Notes under the pieces: generated by a model
The model's database searches: none
Told to the model about the DNA's origin: nothing
The model's input: only the letters and a program-made list of their open reading frames with translations
Source: Flavobacterium cyclinae
Lineage (GTDB): Bacteria; Bacteroidota; Bacteroidia; Flavobacteriales; Flavobacteriaceae
Assembly: GCF_021172145.1 (NCBI RefSeq)
Contig: NZ_CP089095.1
Location: 806,001-870,000 of the forward strand
Length of the DNA stretch: 64,000 nt
Direction: 5' to 3'
Part shown: piece after piece, positions 27,498 through 35,717 of the stretch
Numbering within the stretch: position 1 is the stretch's first letter
Layout: the number at the start of each line of letters is the position of its first letter
Position numbers and translations under genes: made by a program

Positions 27498-28108
27498 ATT
27501 TCGGTTAGTTTAATTTCGTATAAATTTTCAAAAGTGTCCAATAGGTTTTGGACATTTTTTTTTCGAGTCGCAATTTCAATTTCACAATCCATTTCCATTT
27601 TTTGAGAAACGATTTGTAGATTTTTTTCCTTAATGATGCGCATCACTTTATTCATGTTGGCATACCCAAAAGAAATGATAAAATGTTTGTCTATTGTGCG
27701 CTCTTCAATTTCAGAATTTTCCAATGCCATTTGGGCAGCGATTTTATAGGCAGAAATCAAGCCACCAACACCTAGTTTTACACCTCCAAAATAACGAACT
27801 ACTACAACCAATACATTAGTAACTTCAAATGACTGAATTTGGCCATAAATAGGTATTCCGGCACTATTATTAGGTTCTCCATCATCATTCGCACGGTATT
27901 GAATTTTCTCTGTTCCAATTTGATATGCATAACACCAATGACGCGCTGAAAAATGTTCTTTTCGCAAACGCTCTAAAATTTCCTTGATTTCTTCTTCGGT
28001 AGTTACAGGAAAAGCGTAACCAAAGAATTTGCTATTTTTTTTTTTGTATAGTACTTCTTCAGAAACGGTGGCAATGGTTTTATATGTGTCTTTTTCCAGA
28101 AAATCCAT
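27494..28108 (-). CDS. YigZ/IMPACT family protein
   Basis: 204 residues. The UPF0029 N-terminal domain is recognisable from KFFGYAFPVTTEEE, ARHWCYAYQIG and NDDGEPNNSAGIPIYGQI, and from VRYFGGVKLGVGGL, the family's most conserved stretch. A smaller C-terminal DUF1949-like domain follows. Eukaryotic IMPACT regulates Gcn2, but the bacterial role is not established. It lies 1 bp after the DMT transporter gene. Confidence 0.93.
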   Translation of the reverse strand: MDFLEKDTYKTIATVSEEVLYKKKNSKFFGYAFPVTTEEEIKEILERLRKEHFSARHWCYAYQIGTEKIQYRANDDGEPNNSAGIPIYGQIQSFEVTNVLVVVVRYFGGVKLGVGGLISAYKIAAQMALENSEIEERTIDKHFIISFGYANMNKVMRIIKEKNLQIVSQKMEMDCEIEIATRKKNVQNLLDTFENLYEIKLTEI

Positions 28109-28109
28109 A

Positions 28110-28970
28110 TTAATAAGTAACTAAATAAAGTGCAAATAAAGCTAATCCAATACCAAAAGCATTTCGGATAGAAATTTGTTCTTTAAAGAAAAGGATGCCT
28201 ACAAAGGTAGACACAATTACAATAGCAATATTATGAATGGTGAATAATGTAGCACTTTCAAAAGCTTTTGCTTCTAGCATTTTAACTAAAAAATACAATG
28301 AAAAATAGTTGGGCAAACCTAATGCGATACCGCCTAAAATATTTCTTCCTGAAAATTTAATTTTTCCTTGTATGCTTAAAAACAACAAAATTAGTAATCC
28401 AACAAAGAAAGCACATAAAAAGGTTATGGAAGAAAACAAACTAATTTTATCAGAAGCAACATGGAAGGTTTGCAAATATTTTAAACTAGAATCTATGGTA
28501 CCGGCACCTATAAAAACCAAAATAGGATAAAGTAGGTTAGTAGCTTTTTGGACTTCTCCTGTTTCTTTTTTTGATGTAAAATATACGGCTACAAGGGCAA
28601 GTAGTATTCCTGTAATTTTTATTGCATTTAGTGTTTCATTATATAAAAACACACCTAAAGTAATCGGAATTATTACAGACATTTTAGAAGCCACTGAAGC
28701 TACTGAAAGGCCATTTCTTTGTGAAGTTAAGGTGGTAGCATAAAAAGTCGAAATAAAAACAAAACCTAAAAGAATACTTCCTTTAAACCAATTTTCATTC
28801 ATGATTTCTTGAGGAACCACATCGACTTCTAGAAATAATAGACCTACAAAAAACGCTACAAAATAATTTACAACTAAAGCTTGTAAGGCATCAATATTAA
28901 ATTTGGCAAATAATTTAATAATAACAAATAAAACAGCATTAAATAAAATGCTCAGTAGGAGGTATATCAC
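28110..28970 (-). CDS. EamA/DMT-superfamily transporter
   Basis: 286 residues with about ten hydrophobic helices in two EamA-like halves. Internal repeats show as VASVASKMSVIIPITLGVF in half 1 and FTIHNIAIVIVSTFVGILF in half 2. Members export amino acids, nucleotide sugars or other metabolites; no substrate can be assigned. It lies between the HAD gene (3 bp) and the YigZ gene (1 bp) on the same strand. Confidence 0.87.
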   Translation of the reverse strand: MIYLLLSILFNAVLFVIIKLFAKFNIDALQALVVNYFVAFFVGLLFLEVDVVPQEIMNENWFKGSILLGFVFISTFYATTLTSQRNGLSVASVASKMSVIIPITLGVFLYNETLNAIKITGILLALVAVYFTSKKETGEVQKATNLLYPILVFIGAGTIDSSLKYLQTFHVASDKISLFSSITFLCAFFVGLLILLFLSIQGKIKFSGRNILGGIALGLPNYFSLYFLVKMLEAKAFESATLFTIHNIAIVIVSTFVGILFFKEQISIRNAFGIGLALFALYLVTY

Positions 28971-28973
28971 GAA

Positions 28974-29579
28974 TTAAAAAAGTATTTTCTTGTCAAACAT
29001 TTGGGTAACATCGTCTACGCCAGGTTGTAAATTCCAAACTTGTAATCCAAGTTGTGCAGCTACATCTGTATTTTCTTTTTTATCATCAATGAATAAGGTT
29101 TTTTTAGGGTTTAAGTTGTGGTTGTTGATTACGTATTTGAAAGCATTTTCATCTGGTTTTCTTAAACCAATTTCATAAGAGAAATATACTTTTTCAAAAC
29201 AGCTATAAAAATCGCGTGCAAATGTTTGCCCAACTTTATGTTCAAATTTTTCAATATGAGTGCTATCGGTATTACTCAAAAGAAATAAACGATATTTTGA
29301 TGCTATCTTTTCTAAAAATTCTAAACGGTTTAACGGGAAATCACCTAAAATTGAATTCCATGCGGTTCTAATATCTACTAAATCTACATTAGGTAAATGC
29401 TTTTGAAAACCTTGCATGAATTCAAGTTCGTCAATTTTTCCAATTTCATATTGTTTGTTTAAAGCATCTAAATCGTCATGCCAAGCTGTTAAGCCTAGTT
29501 TTCTAAATTCTGTATCGATTGCTTTCTTGTTTAAATCGATAAAAACATCACCAAAATCAAAAATAATTGCTTCAATCAT
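28974..29579 (-). CDS. HAD-superfamily hydrolase (YihX/epoxide-hydrolase-like subfamily)
   Basis: 201 residues from ATG 29579 (MIEAIIFDFGDVFIDL); the upstream ATG at 29606 would sit deep inside ribD. Motif I is DFGDV, motif II is LLSNTDS, motif III Lys is in IGLRKPDENAF, and motif IV is LFIDDKKENTD. This is the cap-containing HAD branch that dephosphorylates small sugar phosphates or nucleotides. The start overlaps the ribD stop by 8 bp, so translation is coupled. Confidence 0.9.
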   Translation of the reverse strand: MIEAIIFDFGDVFIDLNKKAIDTEFRKLGLTAWHDDLDALNKQYEIGKIDELEFMQGFQKHLPNVDLVDIRTAWNSILGDFPLNRLEFLEKIASKYRLFLLSNTDSTHIEKFEHKVGQTFARDFYSCFEKVYFSYEIGLRKPDENAFKYVINNHNLNPKKTLFIDDKKENTDVAAQLGLQVWNLQPGVDDVTQMFDKKILF

Positions 29580-30615
29580 AATTCTTGAAAATATTAAGTT
29601 CATCATTCATTATGTCAAAACCAGCAACCGGATTTCCGGAAATGTTAGGGGCTAAAATGCCGTTTTGAAATGTTGTATTCCCTTTAAAAACTCGTGCTTC
29701 ATCCCATAAATTGGCATCTATAAAGGATTGCAGTGTTTTACTTCCACCTTCGATAATTACAGATTGTATTCCATGTTTATACAATATATTACCTATCGAT
29801 GTGACAAGGTTGGTATCAAAGGTAGCATTTTCATAGATACAATTTTCAGTTGAATTAAAAATTTCACTTTCTGTAATAAAAATTGTTTTTTGGGAATTAT
29901 TTTTAACGTGATAGTTTTCAGAAATTTTTCCCGATTTATCTAACACAATTCGAACTGGGTTATTGCCTGAAAAATCGCGTGTATCCAATTTTGGATTGTC
30001 GTCTAAAACAGTATTCGTTCCTACTAAAATCGCTTGTTCTTCCGCACGCCATCTGTGAACCAATTGTCTTGAGTATTGATTTGTAATCCAAACGGGACTT
30101 TTTTCTTCTTTCGAAATTGGAGCAATAAATCCATCAGCTGTTTCTGCCCATTTCAAAATAATGTAAGGTCTTTTCTTTTGATGAAAAGTAAAAAAACGTT
30201 TATTGAGTTCGTTACATTCTTCTTCTAAAATACCAACGGTTACATTTTTGCCACTTTCAACCAATTTTTTAATCCCGTTTCCAGCCACTTTTGCAAAAGG
30301 GTCAACAGTTCCAACTACAACATTCGGAATTTCATTTGCAATGATTAAATCGCAACAAGGAGGCGTTTTTCCGAAGTGACTGCACGGTTCTAAACTAACA
30401 TAAATCGTAGCTTCTTTTAATAACGATTTGTCTTTTACCGAATTCACCGCATTAACTTCAGCATGAGGTTCGCCTGCTTTTTTGTGCCAACCTTCTCCTA
30501 TAATTTTACCTTCGTGCACAATCACACTTCCCACCAACGGATTAGGATAGGTTGTTCCCAAACCATTTTTGGCAAGTTCAATACAGCGTTTCATGTAAAA
30601 TTCGTGCGTCGTCAT
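29572..30615 (-). CDS. ribD: Bifunctional diaminohydroxyphosphoribosylaminopyrimidine deaminase/5-amino-6-ribosylamino-uracil reductase
   Basis: 347 residues with two domains. The N-terminal deaminase has HAEVNAV (zinc His and catalytic Glu) and SLEPCSHFGKTPPCCDLI (the two zinc cysteines). The C-terminal reductase (about 150-347) has ILKWAETADGFIA and VIIEGGSKTLQSF. It performs two consecutive steps of riboflavin synthesis. It begins the minus-strand run ribD-HAD-DMT-YigZ. I saw no FMN riboswitch-like sequence in the 81 bp before the divergent GNAT gene. Confidence 0.96.
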   Translation of the reverse strand: MTTHEFYMKRCIELAKNGLGTTYPNPLVGSVIVHEGKIIGEGWHKKAGEPHAEVNAVNSVKDKSLLKEATIYVSLEPCSHFGKTPPCCDLIIANEIPNVVVGTVDPFAKVAGNGIKKLVESGKNVTVGILEEECNELNKRFFTFHQKKRPYIILKWAETADGFIAPISKEEKSPVWITNQYSRQLVHRWRAEEQAILVGTNTVLDDNPKLDTRDFSGNNPVRIVLDKSGKISENYHVKNNSQKTIFITESEIFNSTENCIYENATFDTNLVTSIGNILYKHGIQSVIIEGGSKTLQSFIDANLWDEARVFKGNTTFQNGILAPNISGNPVAGFDIMNDELNIFKNYD

Positions 30616-30696
30616 AATACAAAAGTAGTATTTTTAAGATAGAATTAATAATCGATTCTTCCAATTTACGTACTTTTACCCAACAATATAAATGCT

Positions 30697-31191
30697 ATGC
30701 TAATTAGAGAAATTCAACAAAAAGATAATGCCTCGATTGCTAAAGTAATTCGCGATATTTTTCACGAACTCGATGCGCCAAAAGTCGGAACAGCATATGC
30801 CGACCCAATTTTAGATACGTTATACGAAGTCTATCAAGAACCGCGTTCTATCTATTATATTGTGGAAAAAGATGGGAAAGTGGTTGGTGGTTGCGGTGTA
30901 GCTCCTTTAGAGATGCTGAAACCAGTTCAGCATGACACCATTAAAGTATGTGAGTTGCAAAAAATGTATTTTGCTCCTGAAATTAGAGGAACAGGTTATG
31001 CGGAGAAAATTATTGAAAAGTGTTTGGAATTTGCAAAAAAAGAAGGATTCGAATTATGTTATTTGGAAACCTTATCTTTTATGACAACCGCACAAAAATT
31101 GTACAAAAGGATCGGTTTTGAAAATATCGATGGACCAATGGGAAATACCGGTCATAATAGTTGTGAAGTTTGGATGACGAAGAAGTTGTAG
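30697..31191 (+). CDS. GNAT family N-acetyltransferase
   Basis: 164 residues with a standard GNAT layout. VVGGCGVAPLE is the central strand and LQKMYFAPEIRGTGYAEKI is the acetyl-CoA loop, followed by CYLETLSFMTTAQKLYKRIGF. It resembles the YjdJ/ElaA-like group, but the substrate is unknown. It is divergent from ribD and 27 bp before prmC. Confidence 0.88.
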   Translation: MLIREIQQKDNASIAKVIRDIFHELDAPKVGTAYADPILDTLYEVYQEPRSIYYIVEKDGKVVGGCGVAPLEMLKPVQHDTIKVCELQKMYFAPEIRGTGYAEKIIEKCLEFAKKEGFELCYLETLSFMTTAQKLYKRIGFENIDGPMGNTGHNSCEVWMTKKL

Positions 31192-31218
31192 AATTATGAA
31201 TTAAGAACAAATTAGCTT

Positions 31219-32100
31219 ATGCTACTAAAACAATATAAAACCCACTTTTTCGATTCGTTACAAGGTATTCAAGATGAACAAGAAATCGAAAGTTTCTTTT
31301 TCATTCTAACCGAATATTTGCATAATTTGAAACGAGTGGATGTCGCTTTGAATCCCAATTTTGAACTTTCAGAAGATGATGTTGAAAAATGGAATGTAAT
31401 TTTAGCTGAATTACAACTAGAAAAACCCATTCAGTACATCACAGGAGAAGCTTGGTTTTTCGGATTACGTTTTGAAGTCAATGAAAACACCTTAATTCCA
31501 AGACCAGAAACGGAAGAATTGGTAGATTGGATTTTGAGTTCATCCATCACCCAACACCCAACACCCCTAACCATTCTTGATATCGGAACAGGTTCTGGAT
31601 GTATTCCAATTTCATTAAAAGCAAATTTACCTCAAGCAAACGTTTCAGCAATTGACGTTTCCGAAAAAGCGTTAGAAGTTGCTAAAAGAAACGCCACTTC
31701 AAATAAAGTCGAAATCAATTTCATTCAAACCAACATATTAGAAGTGGAAGATTTATCTCAACTTCCATCAACTATTACCGATTACCAATCACCTTACAAT
31801 ATCATCGTATCCAATCCTCCCTACGTTCGTAATTTGGAAAAAGAAGAAATCAAGAAAAATGTCTTGGATTATGAACCGCATTTGGCTTTGTTTGTAGAAG
31901 ATACTGATGCCTTACTTTTTTATAGAAAAATTGCGCAATTGGCTTTGAGAAACTTGTCGCCAAACGGATTGTTATTCTTCGAAATCAATCAATATTTAGG
32001 GAAAGAAATGGTTGAATTACTTGAAAATCTAGGATTTAAAAATATCGAATTGAAAAAAGATATGTATGGTAATGATCGAATGATTAAGTGTAAAAAGTAA
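31219..32100 (+). CDS. prmC: Peptide chain release factor N5-glutamine methyltransferase
   Basis: 293 residues. The N-terminal helical domain (about 1-85) ends at IQYITGEAWFFG. ILDIGTGSGCIPISL is motif I for SAM binding. IIVSNPPYVRN contains the NPPY active-site motif that binds the target Gln side chain. It methylates the GGQ glutamine of RF1 and RF2. A long heptanucleotide tandem repeat begins immediately after its stop codon. Confidence 0.95.
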   Translation: MLLKQYKTHFFDSLQGIQDEQEIESFFFILTEYLHNLKRVDVALNPNFELSEDDVEKWNVILAELQLEKPIQYITGEAWFFGLRFEVNENTLIPRPETEELVDWILSSSITQHPTPLTILDIGTGSGCIPISLKANLPQANVSAIDVSEKALEVAKRNATSNKVEINFIQTNILEVEDLSQLPSTITDYQSPYNIIVSNPPYVRNLEKEEIKKNVLDYEPHLALFVEDTDALLFYRKIAQLALRNLSPNGLLFFEINQYLGKEMVELLENLGFKNIELKKDMYGNDRMIKCKK

Positions 32101-32182
32101 AAATTAAAAATTAAAAAGTAAAAAGTAAAAAGTAAAAAGTAAAAAGTAAAAAGTAAAAAGTAAAAAGTAAAAAGTAAAAAGT
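32101..32182. repeat. Heptanucleotide tandem repeat, unit AAAAAGT
   Basis: About eleven tandem units, starting with degenerate AAAAATT copies and becoming perfect AAAAAGT copies. Reading TAAAAAG in phase adds a stop every seven units of frame, so it is non-coding. Seven is not a multiple of three, so copy-number change cannot be tolerated in coding DNA, consistent with its place between stop codons. Copy number is expected to vary between strains. Confidence 0.85.
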
Positions 32183-32189
32183 AATTTTG

Positions 32190-32225
32190 CACTAATCACT
32201 AATCACTAATCACTAATCACTAATT
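32190..32225. repeat. Second heptanucleotide repeat, unit CTAATCA
   Basis: Roughly five tandem copies of CACTAAT, abutting the AAAAAGT array. The end of the array runs into the stop codon of the MacB-like permease gene on the minus strand. Confidence 0.8.
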
Positions 32226-33465
32226 ACTCATATCGCAACGCTTCCACAGGATCTAATTTTGATGCTTTAATCGCAGGATATAATCCAGAAACAATGGTAA
32301 CTATGAATGTTGTAATAAAAGCCGCAATAATCGCCATCCAAGGAATTACAAAGGAAAAACCAAAGCTAAAAGCAATTACTGAACCAAGTAAAATCCCAAA
32401 AATTATTCCTAAAACTCCTCCTATTTGGCTAATAACAAAAGTTTCTGTGAAAAATTGAAATGCAATTGTACTTCTTTTAGCACCTAACGATTTTCTTACA
32501 CCAATTTCTCTAGTTCTTTCTGTTACAGAAACCAGCATAATGTTCATTAAAGCAATAGTAGAGCCAAACACAGTAATTGCGCCAATTATAACTGCTATCC
32601 AATTAATTACTGCAATGTTTGAACCTAATGTTTGAATTAAATCATCACTACGCTCAATTCCGAAATTGTTTTTTTCAACCGGATTTAACTTTCTAACTCT
32701 GCGCATAGTTATGGTAGCATCATCAACAGCTTCATCAAGAAGTGCTTCATTATTTACTTTAATATCTAAATCATAATTTATGCTAGGAGCAGAAAATAAT
32801 GATCTAGCAATTTGAGTAGGAATCAAAACTCGTAAATCTTGACTGTTTCCAAAAGTAGAACCTTTTTCTTTTAATACTCCAATTACTTTAAATTTGGCAC
32901 CTCGAATTGAAATAGTTTTATCTATAGGATTGATATTTTCAAACAAGCCTTTTTCAAAATCCGAACCTAAAACACAAACATAATTATTGTTTGAAATATC
33001 AAACGAATTAAAATTTCGTCCTTTAACGACTTCTAATCCTTTATTGGGACAATAATTTTCATCAACACCTAAAACTGAAATTTCAGGATCTGTTTTCTTT
33101 TCGCCATATTTTACTTCGATTGCAGAACCTGCTGTAAAAGACAAAGATGTTGTGGTAAAAGGAAAATTAAATTTGTCTTGAAAGGATTTAGCTTCAGGAT
33201 AACTGATGATAGGATTGATACGTTGCTCAGTATCATTTTGATTGATTTCAGAAGAAAAATCATATCTACTGATAGAAAAAGTATTGGCTCCCATAGAAGC
33301 AAAATTCCCAAATAAATTATTTTCTAGGGCTTTTGTTAGAGTTAATATACCAACTAAAAAAGTTATTCCCAAAGTAATAATCATTACGGTTAATGCTGTA
33401 CGCAAAGCCTGACTTCTAATAGAGTCAAGCGCAATTTTTGTATTTTCCTTAAATAATCCTACCAT
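32224..33465 (-). CDS. MacB-like ABC transporter permease
   Basis: 413 residues. An N-terminal transmembrane helix (about 20-42, TALTVMIITLGITFLVG) precedes a large extracytoplasmic MacB_PCD domain (to about 270). Three C-terminal helices form the FtsX domain (for example INWIAVIIGAITVFGS). RTREIGVRKSLGAKRS is the cytoplasmic loop signature that contacts the ATPase. Such permeases act mechanically in the export of peptides, lipoproteins or siderophores. No ATPase gene is adjacent, so the partner lies elsewhere. Confidence 0.9.
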   Translation of the reverse strand: MVGLFKENTKIALDSIRSQALRTALTVMIITLGITFLVGILTLTKALENNLFGNFASMGANTFSISRYDFSSEINQNDTEQRINPIISYPEAKSFQDKFNFPFTTTSLSFTAGSAIEVKYGEKKTDPEISVLGVDENYCPNKGLEVVKGRNFNSFDISNNNYVCVLGSDFEKGLFENINPIDKTISIRGAKFKVIGVLKEKGSTFGNSQDLRVLIPTQIARSLFSAPSINYDLDIKVNNEALLDEAVDDATITMRRVRKLNPVEKNNFGIERSDDLIQTLGSNIAVINWIAVIIGAITVFGSTIALMNIMLVSVTERTREIGVRKSLGAKRSTIAFQFFTETFVISQIGGVLGIIFGILLGSVIAFSFGFSFVIPWMAIIAAFITTFIVTIVSGLYPAIKASKLDPVEALRYE

Positions 33466-33516
33466 GACTATAAGACTAAATAGTTTATTATTTGTTACAT
33501 ATTTAAAGTAAGAAAT

Positions 33517-33582
33517 TTGTCAGTTCGAGCGAAGTCGAGAACTTTTTAATGAACGAATCTCGACTTCGCTCGATTTGACAAT
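33517..33582. repeat. REP-like palindrome
   Basis: TTGTCAGTTCGAGCGAAGTCGAGA is mirrored by TCTCGACTTCGCTCGATTTGACAA with a short spacer, giving a near-perfect 24-bp stem. The core GAGCGAAGTCGAGA/TCTCGACTTCGCTC is a very common intergenic palindrome in Flavobacteriaceae genomes, from memory. No gene lies in the 244-bp gap. Confidence 0.8.
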
Positions 33583-33709
33583 CATAAAACAGCAACTTCA
33601 ATTTTTGAAATGTTTGATTTGATTTTTTATACTGCCGAATATGTTCGATATTTGCACTACTAAAATTAGAATTGTCTTATTGACACATTTTCATTGACAC
33701 ATTAAAAAA

Positions 33710-35083
33710 ATGGCACAAAAACCAAGTATACCAAAAGGAACCCGAGATTTTTCACCAGCAGAAGTGGCGAAACGCAATTATATTTTCAGTACGATAAAAA
33801 CCAATTTCGAAAAATTTGGCTTTCAACCTATTGAAACACCTTCGTTTGAAAATTCTGAAACCTTAATGGGAAAGTATGGGGAAGAAGGTGATCGTTTGAT
33901 TTTTAAGATTTTGAATTCGGGAGATTACTTGGATAAAGTTCCAATGGAAGAACTACAAACCATAAACTACAAACAATTAACTTCTAAAATTTCCGAAAAA
34001 GCACTTCGTTACGATTTAACTGTTCCTTTTGCGCGTTATGTGGTGCAACACCAAAACGAAATTGAGTTTCCGTTTAAGCGTTACCAAATTCAACCGGTTT
34101 GGCGTGCCGATAGACCTCAAAAAGGGCGTTTTAGAGAGTTTTATCAATGCGATGCGGATGTGGTGGGTTCGAATTCGCTTTGGCAAGAAGTGGAGTTGGT
34201 GCAATTGTATGACTCGGTTTTTAGTCAGTTAGGTTTAGGTGGCGTTACTATTAAAATTAACAATCGCAAAATATTATCTGGAATAGCTGAGGTAATTGGC
34301 GCTTCGGATAAATTGATTGATTTTACAGTAGCTTTAGATAAATTAGACAAGATAGGAGAGGACGGCGTGAAAAAAGAAATGTTAGAAAAAGGCATTTCGG
34401 AAACTGCGATTGAAAAAGTACAACCGTTGTTCAATTTCACTGGAACCATCAACGAAAAAATAGAAAAATTAGCGAATTTATTAGCCAATTCTGAAGAAGG
34501 AATGAAAGGGGTTAACGAGTTGCAATTTATTTGTGATAACGTTACGACTTTAGGTTTACAAACCGCTTTCTTGGATTTAGATGTTACGTTAGCACGTGGT
34601 TTGAATTATTACACGGGTGCTATTTTTGAAGTCGCTGCTCCAAAAGGTGTCGCAATGGGTTCCATTGGTGGCGGTGGTCGTTATGATGATTTGACGGGGA
34701 TTTTCGGATTGAAAAATATGTCAGGTGTAGGGATTTCATTTGGTTTAGACCGAATTGCTTTGGTAATGGAAGAAGTTGGTTTGTTTCCAGAAGCCGTTTT
34801 AGCGACATCAAAAGCCTTGTTCTTAAACTTTGGCGATAAAGAAGCTTTGTATGCTATGAAAGCTATTAGAAAATTACGTCAAAAAGGAATCAAAGTTGAG
34901 TTATATCCTGATAAAGCAAAAATTGATAAGCAATTCAAACACGCTGATAGAAGAGGAATTCCATTTGCAATAATTGTAGGAGAAACAGAAATGGAACGTG
35001 AAGAATTTGGATTGAAAAACTTAACCACTGGCGAACAACAGAAAGTAGACTTTGCAACATTAGTTTCTTTATTAAGTGAATAA
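33710..35083 (+). CDS. hisS: Histidyl-tRNA synthetase
   Basis: 457 residues. Class II motif 1 is in the N-terminal region ([14 protein letters not shown]). Motif 2 is [23 protein letters not shown]. The histidine-binding motifs are [10 protein letters not shown] and [11 protein letters not shown]. Motif 3 is [11 protein letters not shown]. The C-terminal anticodon-binding domain begins near residue 360. It charges tRNA-His. The promoter lies in the gap after the REP-like palindrome and no T-box-like structure is visible. Confidence 0.98.
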   Translation: MAQKPSIPKGTRDFSPAEVAKRNYIFSTIKTNFEKFGFQPIETPSFENSETLMGKYGEEGDRLIFKILNSGDYLDKVPMEELQTINYKQLTSKISEKALRYDLTVPFARYVVQHQNEIEFPFKRYQIQPVWRADRPQKGRFREFYQCDADVVGSNSLWQEVELVQLYDSVFSQLGLGGVTIKINNRKILSGIAEVIGASDKLIDFTVALDKLDKIGEDGVKKEMLEKGISETAIEKVQPLFNFTGTINEKIEKLANLLANSEEGMKGVNELQFICDNVTTLGLQTAFLDLDVTLARGLNYYTGAIFEVAAPKGVAMGSIGGGGRYDDLTGIFGLKNMSGVGISFGLDRIALVMEEVGLFPEAVLATSKALFLNFGDKEALYAMKAIRKLRQKGIKVELYPDKAKIDKQFKHADRRGIPFAIIVGETEMEREEFGLKNLTTGEQQKVDFATLVSLLSE

Positions 35084-35110
35084 ATTACACTGAGATTCGT
35101 CGAGTTTTTT

Positions 35111-35127
35111 GTCCCGAAGTTTCGGGA
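35111..35127. repeat. Palindrome downstream of hisS
   Basis: TCCCGAA and TTCGGGA are perfect inverted repeats separated by two bases. They are too close to form a loop on RNA, so this more likely is a short palindromic repeat than a terminator. A better terminator follows. Confidence 0.5.
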
Positions 35128-35145
35128 TTTGCGTTAAAATTTACA

Positions 35146-35168
35146 CAGAGAAGCTCTGAGTTTTTTTA
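35146..35168 (+). terminator. Terminator downstream of hisS
   Basis: CAGAG, a 3-nt loop AAG, CTCTG, then a run of seven T. The stem is short but the T run is good. Confidence 0.5.
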
Positions 35169-35292
35169 ATAAGGATTGTGCTGATTAGAGCTACACAGAG
35201 CGTTTCACTTATTTTGAGCTTGAATTTGTAATTATTTTTGAACTTGAACTTGAATTTGATTTTTGCCCTTGAACTTGTAATTGATTTTTGAT

Positions 35293-35637
35293 ATGGTAGA
35301 CGACGAAGCTAAAAAAGTAATTTGGTCCCTTCAGAACAATAAACGTACTGAAGCAGAACGAAATGTATTTGCTCCAACAGGTAAAAAACCGATGAATAAA
35401 AATCTGGTTTATATTTTGTCGGCTATCGGAATTACTTTTTTGATGAGTTTTGCTTTGTCTTTATTTTCTAAAGAAACTACTCAATTTTGTTTTTTGATTG
35501 ATAATTACTGCTTCAATTCAACTGAAAATCCAATTGTCTATACATTTTATATTTTCATGAATATTTGGATTATGATTCTTGGAATTGGAATAGCTTATTT
35601 AATTGGAAAAAAACTAGGAGATTATTTTAAAATATAA
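35293..35637 (+). CDS. Uncharacterised two-helix membrane protein
   Basis: 114 residues from ATG 35293 (MVDDEAKKV); an in-frame TTG 12 bp earlier is weaker. A hydrophilic N-terminus of about 33 residues is followed by two hydrophobic helices (LVYILSAIGITFLMSFAL and the helix ending GIGIAYLIGKKLG). Between them are two Cys (TQFCFLIDNYCFN), placed as if in a periplasmic loop. No family recognised. A terminator follows. Confidence 0.6.
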   Translation: MVDDEAKKVIWSLQNNKRTEAERNVFAPTGKKPMNKNLVYILSAIGITFLMSFALSLFSKETTQFCFLIDNYCFNSTENPIVYTFYIFMNIWIMILGIGIAYLIGKKLGDYFKI

Positions 35638-35657
35638 TTAGTTATTATAGTAATAAA

Positions 35658-35691
35658 CAAACGGATACTTTTAAAAAAGCATCCGTTTATA
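35658..35691. terminator. Bidirectional terminator
   Basis: AAACGGAT and ATCCGTTT form an 8-bp stem with additional A/T pairing (CTTTTAAAAAAG) inside. It separates the small membrane protein gene (+) from the large T9SS gene (-). Confidence 0.8.
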
Positions 35692-35717
35692 GAGTAGTAG
35701 AAAATTGTAGTTGTACA

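Noticed and set aside
32101..32225. CRISPR array
   Set aside because: Units are only 7 bp and without spacers; these are simple tandem repeats. No cas genes occur in the window.
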